A stretch of DNA of 64,000 bases, taken from NCBI GenBank assembly GCA_002723275.1, contig PBNZ01000043.1:212109-276108 (forward strand), read 5' to 3'. The position numbers were made by a program, and so were the translations under genes. Origin of the DNA: Planctomycetaceae bacterium. GTDB taxonomy: Bacteria > Planctomycetota > Planctomycetia > Pirellulales > Pirellulaceae. Shown in pieces: positions 1 to 8,531 of this stretch (its first letter is position 1; every line of letters starts with the position of its first letter). The notes under the pieces were generated by a model, which ran no database searches, was not told the DNA's origin, and saw nothing but the letters and a program-made list of their open reading frames with translations.

Positions 1-579
1 AATTTTTTCCCCGAAAGCAAACGGTACGTTTCTCCGGAAGCGGCGTTGAGCGTTTGTCGGTCCCTACCAGTGGCTCTCGAACGTGTCGGTGTGTTTGTGA
101 ACGCCGACGCCGAAACGATCCGCAGTCTGGCGACCGCCAACCAGCTCGATTGGATCCAGCTCCATGGGGATGAGCCAGCCGAATTGCTCGTTCAACTGCA
201 GGACTACCCGGTGATCAAGGCTTTCCGAATTGGTCCTGATGGAATCGACCCAGTTCACGATTACCTGAAACAATGTGAAACGCTCAACTGTCGCCCTGCC
301 GCAGTTTTACTGGACGCCTATCATCCCTCCGAATTCGGCGGAACCGGTCGCCGCATTGACTGGGAGATGCTCGCCGAGAAAACCCCCCTGGAGAGTGGTT
401 TGCCGTGGATCTTGGCGGGCGGGCTCACCGCCGAAAATACAGCCGACGCCATCGCAACCACCCGCCCGGACGCGGTTGATACGGCGAGCGGAGTCGAGAC
501 ATCACCCGGACAGAAGAGCGAGCCTCGGACGAAATCATTCGTCGAAGCGGCTCGCGCGGGTTTTTCGGCGAGCGGCTGA
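1..579 (+). CDS. trpF: Phosphoribosylanthranilate isomerase, 5' end outside window
   Basis: This enzyme isomerises N-(5-phosphoribosyl)anthranilate to the ribulose form in tryptophan synthesis. The frame is open from base 1, so the start lies outside the window. The first visible residues NFFPESKRYVSPE match the family motif that follows the N-terminal strand; a TTG at 46 in this frame is internal. Later come DWIQLHGDE, the catalytic-type Asp in LLDAYHPS (about residues 104-111 of the visible part) and WILAGGLTAENT, with the phosphate-binding SGVETSPG near the C-terminus. These are the strand ends of a TIM barrel. No trp gene follows, so it closes its transcription unit or stands alone. Assignment is firm. 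Confidence 0.93.
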   Translation, partial: NFFPESKRYVSPEAALSVCRSLPVALERVGVFVNADAETIRSLATANQLDWIQLHGDEPAELLVQLQDYPVIKAFRIGPDGIDPVHDYLKQCETLNCRPAAVLLDAYHPSEFGGTGRRIDWEMLAEKTPLESGLPWILAGGLTAENTADAIATTRPDAVDTASGVETSPGQKSEPRTKSFVEAARAGFSASG

Positions 580-686
580 CTTGCGTTGCGGACGCTTAGT
601 CCTATCATCTATAGGTTGAGTTTCTAGGATTTAACCCTCTGATTCGCTCTATTTATTAATTCAAACTGCACAGCCAGGAGGTCAAG

Positions 687-2000
687 GTGACCCAAATCGA
701 AACCCGTGAAACATTTAAGGTCAAAGACATCTCTCTCGCTGACTGGGGACGACGCGAGATCATGCTCGCTGAGAACGAAATGCCGGGGTTAATGGCGATT
801 CGTAAAAAATACGGTCCGACCCAACCGCTGAAGGGTGCACGGGTTGCAGGCTGCTTGCACATGACGATTCAGACGGCCGTCTTGATTGAGACGTTGACTG
901 AGCTCGGCGCCGAAGTGCAGTGGAGCAGCTGTAATAAGTTCTCGACTCAAGACCATGCAGCAGCGGCAATCGCTGAGACGGGCGTTCCGGTTTACGCCTG
1001 GAAGGGCGAGACGGACGAAGAGTACGACTGGTGCATTGACCAAACGATCTACTTCGCCGACGGCGAACCGCTCAATATGATTCTGGACGATGGCGGTGAC
1101 TTGACGGCTCTTGTCCACAAGAATTATCCGCAATTACTCGAAGGCATCCGCGGTCTCTCCGAAGAGACGACAACCGGGATCAAAGAGCTGCGCAAGATGT
1201 TGGATAAGGGCGAATTGAAAGTGCCCGCCATCAACGTCAATGATTCCGTGACGAAGGCCAAGTTCGACAACTTGTATGGCTGCCGAGAATCGTTGGTGGA
1301 TGGAATCAAGCGAGCGACGGACGTAATGGTTGCCGGTAAGGTCGCGGTTGTTGCTGGTTACGGCGACGTCGGCAAGGGCTGTGCTCACTCCTTGCAACGA
1401 TATGGCGCGCGAGTGATCATCACCGAGATCGACCCCATCAACGCTCTGCAGGCCGCGATGGAAGGCTTCCAGGTGACGACGATGGAAGAAGCCGCTTCGA
1501 TCGGTAACATTTTCGTGACAACAACCGGTAATCGCGACATCATCATGGGCGAGCACATGAAGGTCATGCCCAACGATGCGATCGTCTGTAACATTGGTCA
1601 CTTCGATCTCGAAATCGACATGGCTTGGCTCGATTCCCAAGGCGACGTGACTCGTCGAAATATCAAGCCTCTTGTCGATCGTTATACATTCGCCGACGGT
1701 CACTCGATTATCGTTTTGGCTGAGGGTCGTCTGGTGAACCTGGGTTGTGCGACTGGCCATCCCTCGTTCGTCATGTCCAATTCGTTCAGCAATCAGGTAT
1801 TGGCTCAGATCGCCTTGTGGACCGAACCCGACTCCTTCGAGTTAGGTTTGCACGTATTGCCGAAGAAGCTGGACGAAGAGGTCGCAAGATTACACCTCGA
1901 GCAGCTGGGCGTGAGGCTCACCAAGCTGAGCGACCTGCAGGCGGACTACATTGGAGTGCCTGCCGAAGGCCCCTTTAAACCTGATTATTACCGCTACTAA
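687..2000 (+). CDS. ahcY: Adenosylhomocysteinase
   Basis: This cytoplasmic NAD-dependent enzyme hydrolyses S-adenosylhomocysteine to adenosine and homocysteine, relieving product inhibition of methyltransferases. The GTG start has AGGAGG at 676-681, five bases upstream. Visible motifs are the substrate-domain [16 protein letters not shown], the Rossmann signature GYGDVGKG (about residues 225-232), HFDLEID, and the C-terminal KPDYYRY that contributes a Lys and Tyr to the neighbouring subunit's NAD site. The 437-residue length is normal for the bacterial form. A strong terminator follows at 2034-2070. I see no SAH riboswitch in the 107-base leader. Confidence 0.97.
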   Translation: MTQIETRETFKVKDISLADWGRREIMLAENEMPGLMAIRKKYGPTQPLKGARVAGCLHMTIQTAVLIETLTELGAEVQWSSCNKFSTQDHAAAAIAETGVPVYAWKGETDEEYDWCIDQTIYFADGEPLNMILDDGGDLTALVHKNYPQLLEGIRGLSEETTTGIKELRKMLDKGELKVPAINVNDSVTKAKFDNLYGCRESLVDGIKRATDVMVAGKVAVVAGYGDVGKGCAHSLQRYGARVIITEIDPINALQAAMEGFQVTTMEEAASIGNIFVTTTGNRDIIMGEHMKVMPNDAIVCNIGHFDLEIDMAWLDSQGDVTRRNIKPLVDRYTFADGHSIIVLAEGRLVNLGCATGHPSFVMSNSFSNQVLAQIALWTEPDSFELGLHVLPKKLDEEVARLHLEQLGVRLTKLSDLQADYIGVPAEGPFKPDYYRY

Positions 2001-2033
2001 AGCGACTTGGGCGTTCAAGCCTCATTGACAGTT

Positions 2034-2070
2034 GAGAAAGGCTCCGGCATAACAACCGGAGCCTTTTCTC
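2034..2070 (+). terminator. Intrinsic terminator after ahcY
   Basis: GAGAAAGGCTCCGG (2034-2047) pairs with CCGGAGCCTTTTCTC (2056-2070) around an 8-base loop, allowing one unpaired T. The A-rich and T-rich flanks make it plausible in both directions. Confidence 0.85.
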
Positions 2071-2104
2071 ATGCACAACTCCAGCCCTTAACCCCCGCGA
2101 AGCA

Positions 2105-3409
2105 ATGCCCAAAATCCAAGCGTTTCCAGGCCTGAGATACGATCTCGGCCACGTCGGCTCCCTCAGCGATGTAATTGCCCCTCCCTACGACGTGATCGAT
2201 GACGAGCTACGAGACAGTCTCTACGAGCGCCATCCGTCGAACGTTATCCGCCTGATCCTGAATCGCGATGAACCGGGCGACAACGAAGAGTCGAATCGAT
2301 ACAGCCGAGCTGCTCGATTCCTGAAGAACTGGCGCAACGAGGGAATCTTGGAGCGAGAGGCCGATCCATCCATCTATGTCTATCATCAATCTTTCGAGGT
2401 TGACGGGCAGACTTTCAATCGGCGTGGCTTCATGTGCCGCACCCGATTGGAAAAGTTTGGTGAAGGGTCGATTTATCCGCATGAGGAGACACACGCTTCC
2501 GCCAAAGAGGACCGGCTCAAGTTAACCCGAGCCTGTCATGCGAATCTAAGTCAGATCTTTGGCCTCTATCCCGATCCAGACAATGAAGCCCAGGATATCC
2601 TGGAAGCCTACATCGTCGATCGCCAGCCGATCGAAGCCACCGACCATCTCGGCGTCGTCCACCGTATCTGGCCTGTGACCGATGTAAACGTCATCGCAAA
2701 TGTGACCTCCGTCATGGACAGTAAGCCCGTTTTCATCGCCGACGGCCATCATCGTTATGAGACGGCCTGCAACTATCGCGAGGAATTGGCAGCCAAAGGA
2801 CAGCTGAGCGAAAACGATCCAGCTAATTCCGTCTTGATGATGTGTGTCGGGATGAGCGACCCGGGCATGATCGTCCTGCCCACACACCGTCTTTTCCGAG
2901 GTGCTCCCGAACTAAGCTCAGAAGAGTTGATCGCCAAATTGGGTGATAACTTTGAATGCCAGGTCGCCGGCAATAGCCCCGGCGATGCGGAAAAAGTCTG
3001 GGAAGAAATCGAGACCGAGAATGAGCAGGGAACGGTCGGTCTCTACACGCGAAAAGACGGAAACTGGGTGTTGGCCCGTATTACTCCCGCTGGACGCGAG
3101 CGGATGAAACAGGTCGCCACGGACCACAGCTCCGACTGGCAGGGATTGGGAGTCAGCATTCTGCACCGGCTGATCATGGAGAATTTGCTCGATGCACCCA
3201 ATCTGCCGAAGCCCAAGTACGTCCACCTTGTCAGTGAATTGGAAGAGGGTCTCCAGGGAGAAGAAGACTTTCACCTGGCAGCTTTGGTCATGCCCGCCAC
3301 ACTCGATCATATCCGTGCCATCAGTGAGCACAGCGAGCGGATGCCGGCGAAGAGCACCTACTTCTACCCGAAACTGCTCAGCGGACTCGTCATCAATCCG
3401 CTGGACTAG
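2105..3409 (+). CDS. DUF1015 family protein
   Basis: This belongs to the DUF1015 (COG4198) family of about 400-450 residues, for which I know no settled biochemical role. Family marks are the opening VIAPPYDVI (about residues 24-32), SNVIRLIL, YIYHQ-like YVYHQSFEV, IYPHEETH, and the strongly conserved ADGHHRYETA near residue 212. The GHHR motif recalls the ParB/SerK fold, where such a motif sits in a nucleotide site; that parallel is inference. There is no signal peptide or membrane segment. It starts with ATG after the ahcY terminator and lies upstream of the parS-parAB locus, a position that may be chance. Confidence 0.88.
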   Translation: MPKIQAFPGLRYDLGHVGSLSDVIAPPYDVIDDELRDSLYERHPSNVIRLILNRDEPGDNEESNRYSRAARFLKNWRNEGILEREADPSIYVYHQSFEVDGQTFNRRGFMCRTRLEKFGEGSIYPHEETHASAKEDRLKLTRACHANLSQIFGLYPDPDNEAQDILEAYIVDRQPIEATDHLGVVHRIWPVTDVNVIANVTSVMDSKPVFIADGHHRYETACNYREELAAKGQLSENDPANSVLMMCVGMSDPGMIVLPTHRLFRGAPELSSEELIAKLGDNFECQVAGNSPGDAEKVWEEIETENEQGTVGLYTRKDGNWVLARITPAGRERMKQVATDHSSDWQGLGVSILHRLIMENLLDAPNLPKPKYVHLVSELEEGLQGEEDFHLAALVMPATLDHIRAISEHSERMPAKSTYFYPKLLSGLVINPLD

Positions 3410-3455
3410 CCACAAAGGCAAAGGGCTTCGACCCTGCCGATTTGCGAAGCCTGGG

Positions 3456-3471
3456 CGTTTCACGTGAAACC
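3456..3471. promoter_or_regulatory. parS: parS centromere site 1
   Basis: The palindrome GTTTCACGTGAAAC (3457-3470) matches the 14-base core of the near-universal chromosomal parS sequence TGTTTCACGTGAAACA; only the outermost bases differ (C at each end). It lies 230 bases before parA. ParB is expected to load here. Confidence 0.93.
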
Positions 3472-3491
3472 GTGAAATAGTTAAGCTGCGC

Positions 3492-3507
3492 GGTTTCACG
3501 TGAAACA
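3492..3507. promoter_or_regulatory. parS: parS centromere site 2
   Basis: A second perfect core GTTTCACGTGAAAC (3493-3506) lies 36 bases from the first, about three and a half helical turns. The 3' outer base A also fits the consensus and the 5' one is G. Confidence 0.93.
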
Positions 3508-3700
3508 AAGGTGAGTTTTCTGGTGCGCTAAAAATGGCAGAGTGCACCGATTTCGGCAAGAACTGACGTTCCGGCAATTCTTACTCCGGGTTTACAATGC
3601 GTGGCCCGACTTGGGAATCCAGCCACTCGGCGGCACGGCCATCAGGCTGTTGGGGATTCTCAGTCACTAAACTGAACGAGCCACCGCTGGAGGATCATGC

Positions 3701-4447
3701 GTGCCGCGGATCATGTGCGTCGCAAATCAGAAGGGCGGCGTGGGGAAAACAACGACCGCAATCAACTTGTCGGTGAGTTTGGCCCTGGGCGGTCAGCATA
3801 CCCTGCTGATTGACCTGGATCCCCAGTGCAATGCCACGACGGGCCTCGGACACGAGGCCACCGATCATCATCCGTTATTGACTCACCTGCCATTGGAACA
3901 CGTGCTGAATGACGTCACGGTGGAAGGGCTTGATGTGATGCCCGGCAGCCGCCGATTCGACGACATTCATTCCCTGGCGGAGGGGGAGGCGGATGCGTTG
4001 GTGCGAATCCAACGTTTTTTCGGCGAAGACGTCCGGGAATACGATTTTGTCCTGATCGACTGCCCGCCCTCCTTGGGCGTGCTCACCGAGGCGGCCCTCA
4101 GCGGGTCAACTGAGGTATTAATGCCGATTCAGTGCGAGTATTTCGCGATGGAGGGGCTGACCCAGATGATTCAGGTGATTCGTCGAGTGATGCAACAACC
4201 AGGCAACCAGCTTGAATTCGGGGGAATCGTACTCACCATGTACGATCATTCGCTCGAACTAACCCACGAAGTCGACGCGGAAGTCCGCGACTTCTTCGGC
4301 GACATCGTTTTTGATACCGTCGTCCCCCGCGATGTGTCCGTCTCAGAGGCACCGAGCTATGGACGATCAGTTTTGCAGTACGCTCCGCGGTCCCGTGGGG
4401 CGCGATCTTACGTGGAATTATGCATGGAGGTGTTGGACCGTGTCTAA
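3701..4447 (+). CDS. parA: ParA/Soj chromosome partitioning ATPase
   Basis: ParA-type P-loop ATPase (MinD/ParA superfamily) that works with ParB and parS to segregate the chromosome origin region. The deviant Walker A KGGVGKTT is at about residues 10-17, followed by the switch region DLDPQCNATTGLG and DCPPSLG (Walker B type). The 248-residue length without an N-terminal HTH matches the chromosomal Soj type. GTG is the chosen start, with GGAGG at 3689-3693. The gene overlaps parB by 8 bases, implying translational coupling. Two parS sites lie just upstream, so ParB probably spreads over or regulates this promoter. Confidence 0.96.
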   Translation: MPRIMCVANQKGGVGKTTTAINLSVSLALGGQHTLLIDLDPQCNATTGLGHEATDHHPLLTHLPLEHVLNDVTVEGLDVMPGSRRFDDIHSLAEGEADALVRIQRFFGEDVREYDFVLIDCPPSLGVLTEAALSGSTEVLMPIQCEYFAMEGLTQMIQVIRRVMQQPGNQLEFGGIVLTMYDHSLELTHEVDAEVRDFFGDIVFDTVVPRDVSVSEAPSYGRSVLQYAPRSRGARSYVELCMEVLDRV

Positions 4448-5492
4448 AGAAAGAAGGCTTGGGAGAGGATTGGCCGCGTTGCTCGGTGACGACAATGAAC
4501 CGGTCCATGTCCCGCAAGCGGATCGGATGCCCCGAATTCATCAACCCGAGGATGACTCGGTCGATCAAGAGACGAGTTCGAGCGAGCCCCCCGCAGAAGA
4601 ATACGCCCCACCATCGCATGGGACTCGTGAGGCCGAGGGGGCAAAAGATGGGGATTTGCTGCTACTGAGCGTCTATGAAATTGACGACAACCCGTTTCAA
4701 CCTCGTCGAGAATTCAGCGATAGCGAAATCACCTCTCTCGCCGAGAGCCTGAAAGAACACGATATGCTGCAGCCGGTGCTGGTGCGACGCGTCGGCGACC
4801 GATGGCAACTCATTTCGGGTGAACGTCGACTACGAGCCGCGATTCAGGCAGGTTGGAGCCAGGTTCCAGCCAGAGTAAGACAAGCCGATGATCGCCTTGT
4901 CGCTGAATTGGCCATCGTTGAAAATCTGCAACGTAAAGATCTGAACGCCATTGAAAAAGCGTTGTCTTTCCGACGCTACCTGGACCAACACCAGTGCACC
5001 CAAGATGACCTGGGGCAACGATTAAAGATCGATCGCTCCACGATCGCAAATCTGCTCCGACTGCTCGAATTACCCTCACGAGTCCAAGAAAACCTGCAGG
5101 AGGGTACCATTTCGGCAGGTCATGCACGTGCCTTGTTGCCGTTAGGCGATGAGCAAATTCAGATCGAATTCAGTCAAAGGATCCACCGTGAAGGAATCAG
5201 CGTCCGTGAAACGGAACGGCTGGTTCAAGAGCGAATCGAGCTAGAAGACGGTGACGGAACTGGCTCCAGCAGCAAAAAATCGGCTCGACGCAAAAAGCGT
5301 CCCCGTAGCAGTCACATCGCCTCACTCGAACAGCAAATGCGAATCCTTTTGGGCACCAAGGTCGACATTCGGCAATCCAGTCGGGGCCGTGGCCAAATCG
5401 TCATTCACTTCCGCAACCACGAGGAATTTGAGAGGTTGAGCCAGCTGATTCAGGATTCGGAAAGTGATCAGCAGCAAAGCTTTGCAGGGTGA
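4440..5492 (+). CDS. parB: ParB/Spo0J chromosome partitioning protein
   Basis: ParB is a CTP-dependent clamp that loads at parS. The GTG at 4440 is preferred to start codons further upstream in the same frame because GGAGG sits at 4426-4430 and because the protein then begins with the classic KERRLGRGLAALLG. After an acidic linker come the DDNPFQPRREF strand, the CTP-binding-type motif ISGERRLRAA (about residues 122-131), the ENLQRKDLNAIEKA segment and a helix-turn-helix (DRSTIANLLRLLELP). A basic linker (KKSARRKKRPR) leads to the C-terminal dimer domain. Length is 350 residues. parA lies directly upstream. Confidence 0.96.
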   Translation: MSKERRLGRGLAALLGDDNEPVHVPQADRMPRIHQPEDDSVDQETSSSEPPAEEYAPPSHGTREAEGAKDGDLLLLSVYEIDDNPFQPRREFSDSEITSLAESLKEHDMLQPVLVRRVGDRWQLISGERRLRAAIQAGWSQVPARVRQADDRLVAELAIVENLQRKDLNAIEKALSFRRYLDQHQCTQDDLGQRLKIDRSTIANLLRLLELPSRVQENLQEGTISAGHARALLPLGDEQIQIEFSQRIHREGISVRETERLVQERIELEDGDGTGSSSKKSARRKKRPRSSHIASLEQQMRILLGTKVDIRQSSRGRGQIVIHFRNHEEFERLSQLIQDSESDQQQSFAG

Positions 5493-5577
5493 TGAACGAG
5501 CAGAATTCGACCCGCAATTGCGGAAACGATGCGGTGTTGATAGCATGAGTGATTGCAAGCGGTTTCACCGACTTGCT

Positions 5578-5652
5578 CGGGGCGTAGCGCAGCCTGGCTA
5601 GCGCGCCTGCTTTGGGAGCAGGAGGTCCCCAGTTCGAATCTGGGCGCCCCGA
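5578..5652 (+). tRNA. tRNA-Pro (anticodon TGG)
   Basis: All four arms can be drawn: acceptor CGGGGCG with CGCCCCG, D arm GCGC...GCGC, anticodon stem CCTGC/GCAGG around TTTGGGA (anticodon TGG), and T arm CCCAG-TTCGAAT-CTGGG. The discriminator base is A at 5652. The 3' CCA is not encoded. Confidence 0.97.
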
Positions 5653-5660
5653 CTTATTCC

Positions 5661-5706
5661 GATATAGCTCGTCGCAAGAATTTGTGGCGAGCTGTATCTT
5701 TTTTGG
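5661..5706 (+). terminator. Intrinsic terminator after tRNA-Pro
   Basis: GATATAGCTCGTCGC (5661-5675) can pair with GTGGCGAGCTGTATC (5684-5698), with two G-U pairs and one mismatch, followed by a run of six T. Confidence 0.85.
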
Positions 5707-5872
5707 GAAATCAGCCGAGAGCAACCCGGCACTCTACCCCATTGCAAGCCGTTTGGAACGATTCGATTTCGTAGAAGATTTCAAGGCGATTAAACCAGTG
5801 CTAGCACTCACGGCTGCTAGCCCTCGAATCAAAGGCGATCCGCTCGACTCACGGCTCGACCTGCCGATGGTT

Positions 5873-6241
5873 TCAGCTCCCGGCCTTCGGTTTCCGGCAA
5901 AAATCATCCGTGGCGGCCTCGATGGTGGGATAGATCTGCAAAACGTGATCGAGCATCACCAGTTCGATCACTTCGCGAATCATACCATGCACACGACTTA
6001 GTTTTAAACCACCGCCAAGTTGTTTCATTTTTGTGTGAACCCGCACCAACACCCCAAGCCCAATGCTCGAAATGAATTGCAAGCGATCGCAATCAAGGAT
6101 CAGTTGATGGCGCCCCTCATTGAGCTCAGCATCAATTGCGGCGAACAACGAATCACAGGCACCGGCATCGAGTTGACCTGATAATTCGATCAGAAGAATG
6201 TCTTGATGCGGTCCGATCTCTTGTTGGCGATAATCGATCAT
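5873..6241 (-). CDS. STAS domain protein, anti-anti-sigma type
   Basis: A single STAS domain of 122 residues, the SpoIIAA/RsbV type that binds an anti-sigma kinase when unphosphorylated. The N-terminal strand is LLIELSGQLDAG, and the key helix-start motif is FISSIGLGVLVRVH (about residues 56-69), whose serines include the usual phosphorylation position. No anti-sigma kinase or PP2C phosphatase lies next to it, so its partner must be elsewhere. It starts 18 bases downstream of the EEP hydrolase gene on the same strand, so the two may be co-transcribed. The partner and pathway are unknown. Confidence 0.88.
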   Translation of the reverse strand: MIDYRQQEIGPHQDILLIELSGQLDAGACDSLFAAIDAELNEGRHQLILDCDRLQFISSIGLGVLVRVHTKMKQLGGGLKLSRVHGMIREVIELVMLDHVLQIYPTIEAATDDFCRKPKAGS

Positions 6242-6259
6242 CGTTTTGCCACACTCACT

Positions 6260-7126
6260 TTAATCACGTTGGAAATCGACAATCACTGGATAGTGATCTG
6301 ACATTTTCGCAGTGGCCGCGTCGACGACGGAAAAAGCATCGACACAACGTTTCACCATCGGCGCGTTTGCAAAGACAAAATCAAGTCGACGAGCGTCACC
6401 GTCATCCCCGGATTTATCGATTTGTGTCGGAAAAGTCCCCTGAAAGCTGCTGCGAAATTTCGCTTCTAGGTCAACGAAGCCAACCGCTTCAAGTCTGTCC
6501 AGAACCGAGTAATCCAAACGTCCTTCGCGTAAGTTTCTTTCTTTGAATCTTTGATCTCGCGCTGCAAAGAATGGCACCAGTTGTGCGTGATCCTGATATT
6601 GCTTTTGGTCTTTTGTCGAAAACGTATTGAAGTCACCGGCGAGAACGACGCGCGCATCGGCGGGTAATGTTTTGACATCTGTCAGGATGAGACCGATTTC
6701 CCGTCCTCGGGTTTCCCAGTTACTCGGATGCATGTGGATGACATACAGATAAAATCCAGCCGTTTTCACACGCATGAGCCCGTGATGAAAACCGTCTCGA
6801 ATTCGACGAACATCGTCGAGTGGTACGCGAGACGTCACTCCGGTTGCAAACCCATCCTCTTTCAGGAGTGCGCAATAGCGATGCCCCCATTGCGCCGCAT
6901 CTTCCTGAAGTTGCTCTAAGGTGTAACCGTTAAGTTCCTGGAGGCTTACTACATCCGGCCTATGGTCACGCATCCACTGGAGCCAGTCGCCTTTTCGGTC
7001 GGTGTTCTTCGTAAAACCATACCAAACGTTGTAAGTGATCAGTCGAGTACGATCGCCAGCCTGTACCGCTCCCAAAGCAGGACAAACGAGCGTAAACAGC
7101 AGAGCGGAGATGAAGAGTCGTGTCAC
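6260..7126 (-). CDS. Secreted endonuclease/exonuclease/phosphatase family protein
   Basis: A metal-dependent phosphodiesterase fold of the EEP superfamily (DNase I, exonuclease III, sphingomyelinase). A signal peptide spans about residues 1-23 (hydrophobic core FISALLFTLVCPALGAVQA). Catalytic motifs are ITYNVWYG, VSLQELNG (metal-binding Glu), VLAGDFNTF (Asp-x-Asn) and the C-terminal MSDHYPVIVDF (Asp-His pair). With 288 residues it is a single domain. It is exported, so the substrate is likely extracellular or periplasmic: nucleic acid, phospholipid head group or inositol phosphate cannot be told apart from sequence. The STAS gene follows it. Confidence 0.87.
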   Translation of the reverse strand: MTRLFISALLFTLVCPALGAVQAGDRTRLITYNVWYGFTKNTDRKGDWLQWMRDHRPDVVSLQELNGYTLEQLQEDAAQWGHRYCALLKEDGFATGVTSRVPLDDVRRIRDGFHHGLMRVKTAGFYLYVIHMHPSNWETRGREIGLILTDVKTLPADARVVLAGDFNTFSTKDQKQYQDHAQLVPFFAARDQRFKERNLREGRLDYSVLDRLEAVGFVDLEAKFRSSFQGTFPTQIDKSGDDGDARRLDFVFANAPMVKRCVDAFSVVDAATAKMSDHYPVIVDFQRD

Positions 7127-7178
7127 TTGTGCACCTCATGAAACCAAGATTTGTTCCCAGATGATCGGGAACAATCAT

Positions 7179-7667
7179 TTAGACATCGTCATCAAGTTGC
7201 CAATCGTCGATTTCCGCATCGGATGACTCAGATGGTTGCAACCGCAACGAAATGGCTTCGAAAAAATCCTCATCGCGATTGTATTCGCTGGAAACAGGAA
7301 ACTCGTAGATAACTAAAGGGTCACCCTCCATCATTTCGGAATAGATCACAACTCGACGATCGCTGACGGAATAGAATCCGTCACGAATATCGATAAAGGC
7401 ATCCGAATAGAAGTACAACACTTCCTCATTCTCACTCAGTGCTCCAAGATCTTTCATCTCAGTGATAAATCGCTGAGGCATGGCTTTGCCGGGATAGACC
7501 GATGTGTCCGGGCTAACAACGCCGATGTAGAGCACCGCTGCAGTCACGATGCAAATGGGAACTCCAATGAGGACACCCAAGACCCCCAGCACCCAACCCC
7601 ACCAAGGCATTCGCCGGCATTTGGCGGTTTCATTGCCGACAAGTTCGGCTTCATGAATGTCATTCAC
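7179..7667 (-). CDS. Hypothetical single-pass membrane protein
   Basis: I do not recognise a family. The 162-residue product has a basic patch (KCRRMPWWGW) then one hydrophobic segment at about residues 23-50, then a soluble, probably external part. The soluble part contains a segment with predicted beta strands (EEVLYFYSDAF, RRVVIYSEMMEG) and an acidic tail ending DDWQLDDDV. It lies upstream of the EEP gene on the same strand with a 52-base gap. Base composition resembles its neighbours. A similar 'stress the surface strand' layout occurs in planctomycete-only small membrane proteins, but the role is unknown. Confidence 0.65.
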   Translation of the reverse strand: MNDIHEAELVGNETAKCRRMPWWGWVLGVLGVLIGVPICIVTAAVLYIGVVSPDTSVYPGKAMPQRFITEMKDLGALSENEEVLYFYSDAFIDIRDGFYSVSDRRVVIYSEMMEGDPLVIYEFPVSSEYNRDEDFFEAISLRLQPSESSDAEIDDWQLDDDV

Positions 7668-7875
7668 GAGTGCATCCCCTCATCATGGTACTGATCGACT
7701 GACCAAACTTCCGATTCACAACCCAAGCCTGTCTCCCCTGCCCTTCTAGTTTACGCGTTGCAAACCGGGCATCAAGCAGAACAACTCTGTCTCGGGCCGA
7801 TGAATTTCCAATGCGAAGCGGTCCAGGCCAAGCTAGACTTGGAATCCAGCGAGACTGAGAATTGAAAGTTCCACG

Positions 7876-8346
7876 ATGAGCAGCATTGCCGACCGCCCCT
7901 TCAAACACGAATCGACCCCGAATCAAGATATCCAGGTCTTGAACTGGCCCCTGGTCCAAGACGGCTGGCGGAGCGTGGCTTACGTATTCGTAACAGTTAG
8001 CACTGGAATGGCGGTCTACTGGGGCGCGCAGAACGGACTCACGACGGCGTTTGCCATTTCGGCACTCATGATCTCAATGTGGCGGTTCTGGTTGCCAGTG
8101 CAGTTTCGCCTGAGCCATCTTGGAATCATCCAAACCTGCCTGGGCCGCCGCCATCTTTATCAATGGAAAACGATACGTCGCTGCGACGCCCTACAAAATG
8201 GCCTGCTGATCCTCTTCAACACCGATCGTTCTTCACTCGCTTTGTTCTCAAGTCTCTATATTGGTTGGCGAGATCAGCGCGAGCAGATGCTGGCTTTCGT
8301 TGAAAATCGTGCTCGGCTGCCTGCTCGCGATTCAAATGCCTCCTGA
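7876..8346 (+). CDS. Hypothetical membrane protein with PH-like tail
   Basis: This 156-residue protein has two hydrophobic segments (about residues 36-53 and 57-76) followed by a soluble part of alternating strands (FRLSHLGIIQTCLGRRHLYQWKTIRRCDAL). That layout resembles bacterial PH-like (bPH2, YdbS/YdbT-type) membrane proteins, in which WKxI and a following strand are typical. The C-terminal helix (QREQMLAFVENR) fits the closing helix of such a fold. The family call is by layout only. It is transcribed away from the preceding minus-strand genes and towards the OPT transporter gene, with which it may share a promoter region. Confidence 0.6.
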   Translation: MSSIADRPFKHESTPNQDIQVLNWPLVQDGWRSVAYVFVTVSTGMAVYWGAQNGLTTAFAISALMISMWRFWLPVQFRLSHLGIIQTCLGRRHLYQWKTIRRCDALQNGLLILFNTDRSSLALFSSLYIGWRDQREQMLAFVENRARLPARDSNAS

Positions 8347-8531
8347 GACGCGCGAGTTTGGCAAAAACGCTCGCCCTGGCATCAAGTTTTGTAGAACATC
8401 CGATGCTCCAGCGTCTGATTGTTGAGTGTGGCCGAATCGAATGACCTAGGCCTGTGACGCTGACTGGGCTACGATGCTTCATCCCGTGTTTCCTCGGCAA
8501 ACCGCTAATCTTCCACCTTGGAACGGATGCC

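Noticed and set aside
580-686. SAH riboswitch upstream of ahcY
   Set aside because: The leader is only 107 bases and none of the conserved SAH-riboswitch sequence or pairing is visible.
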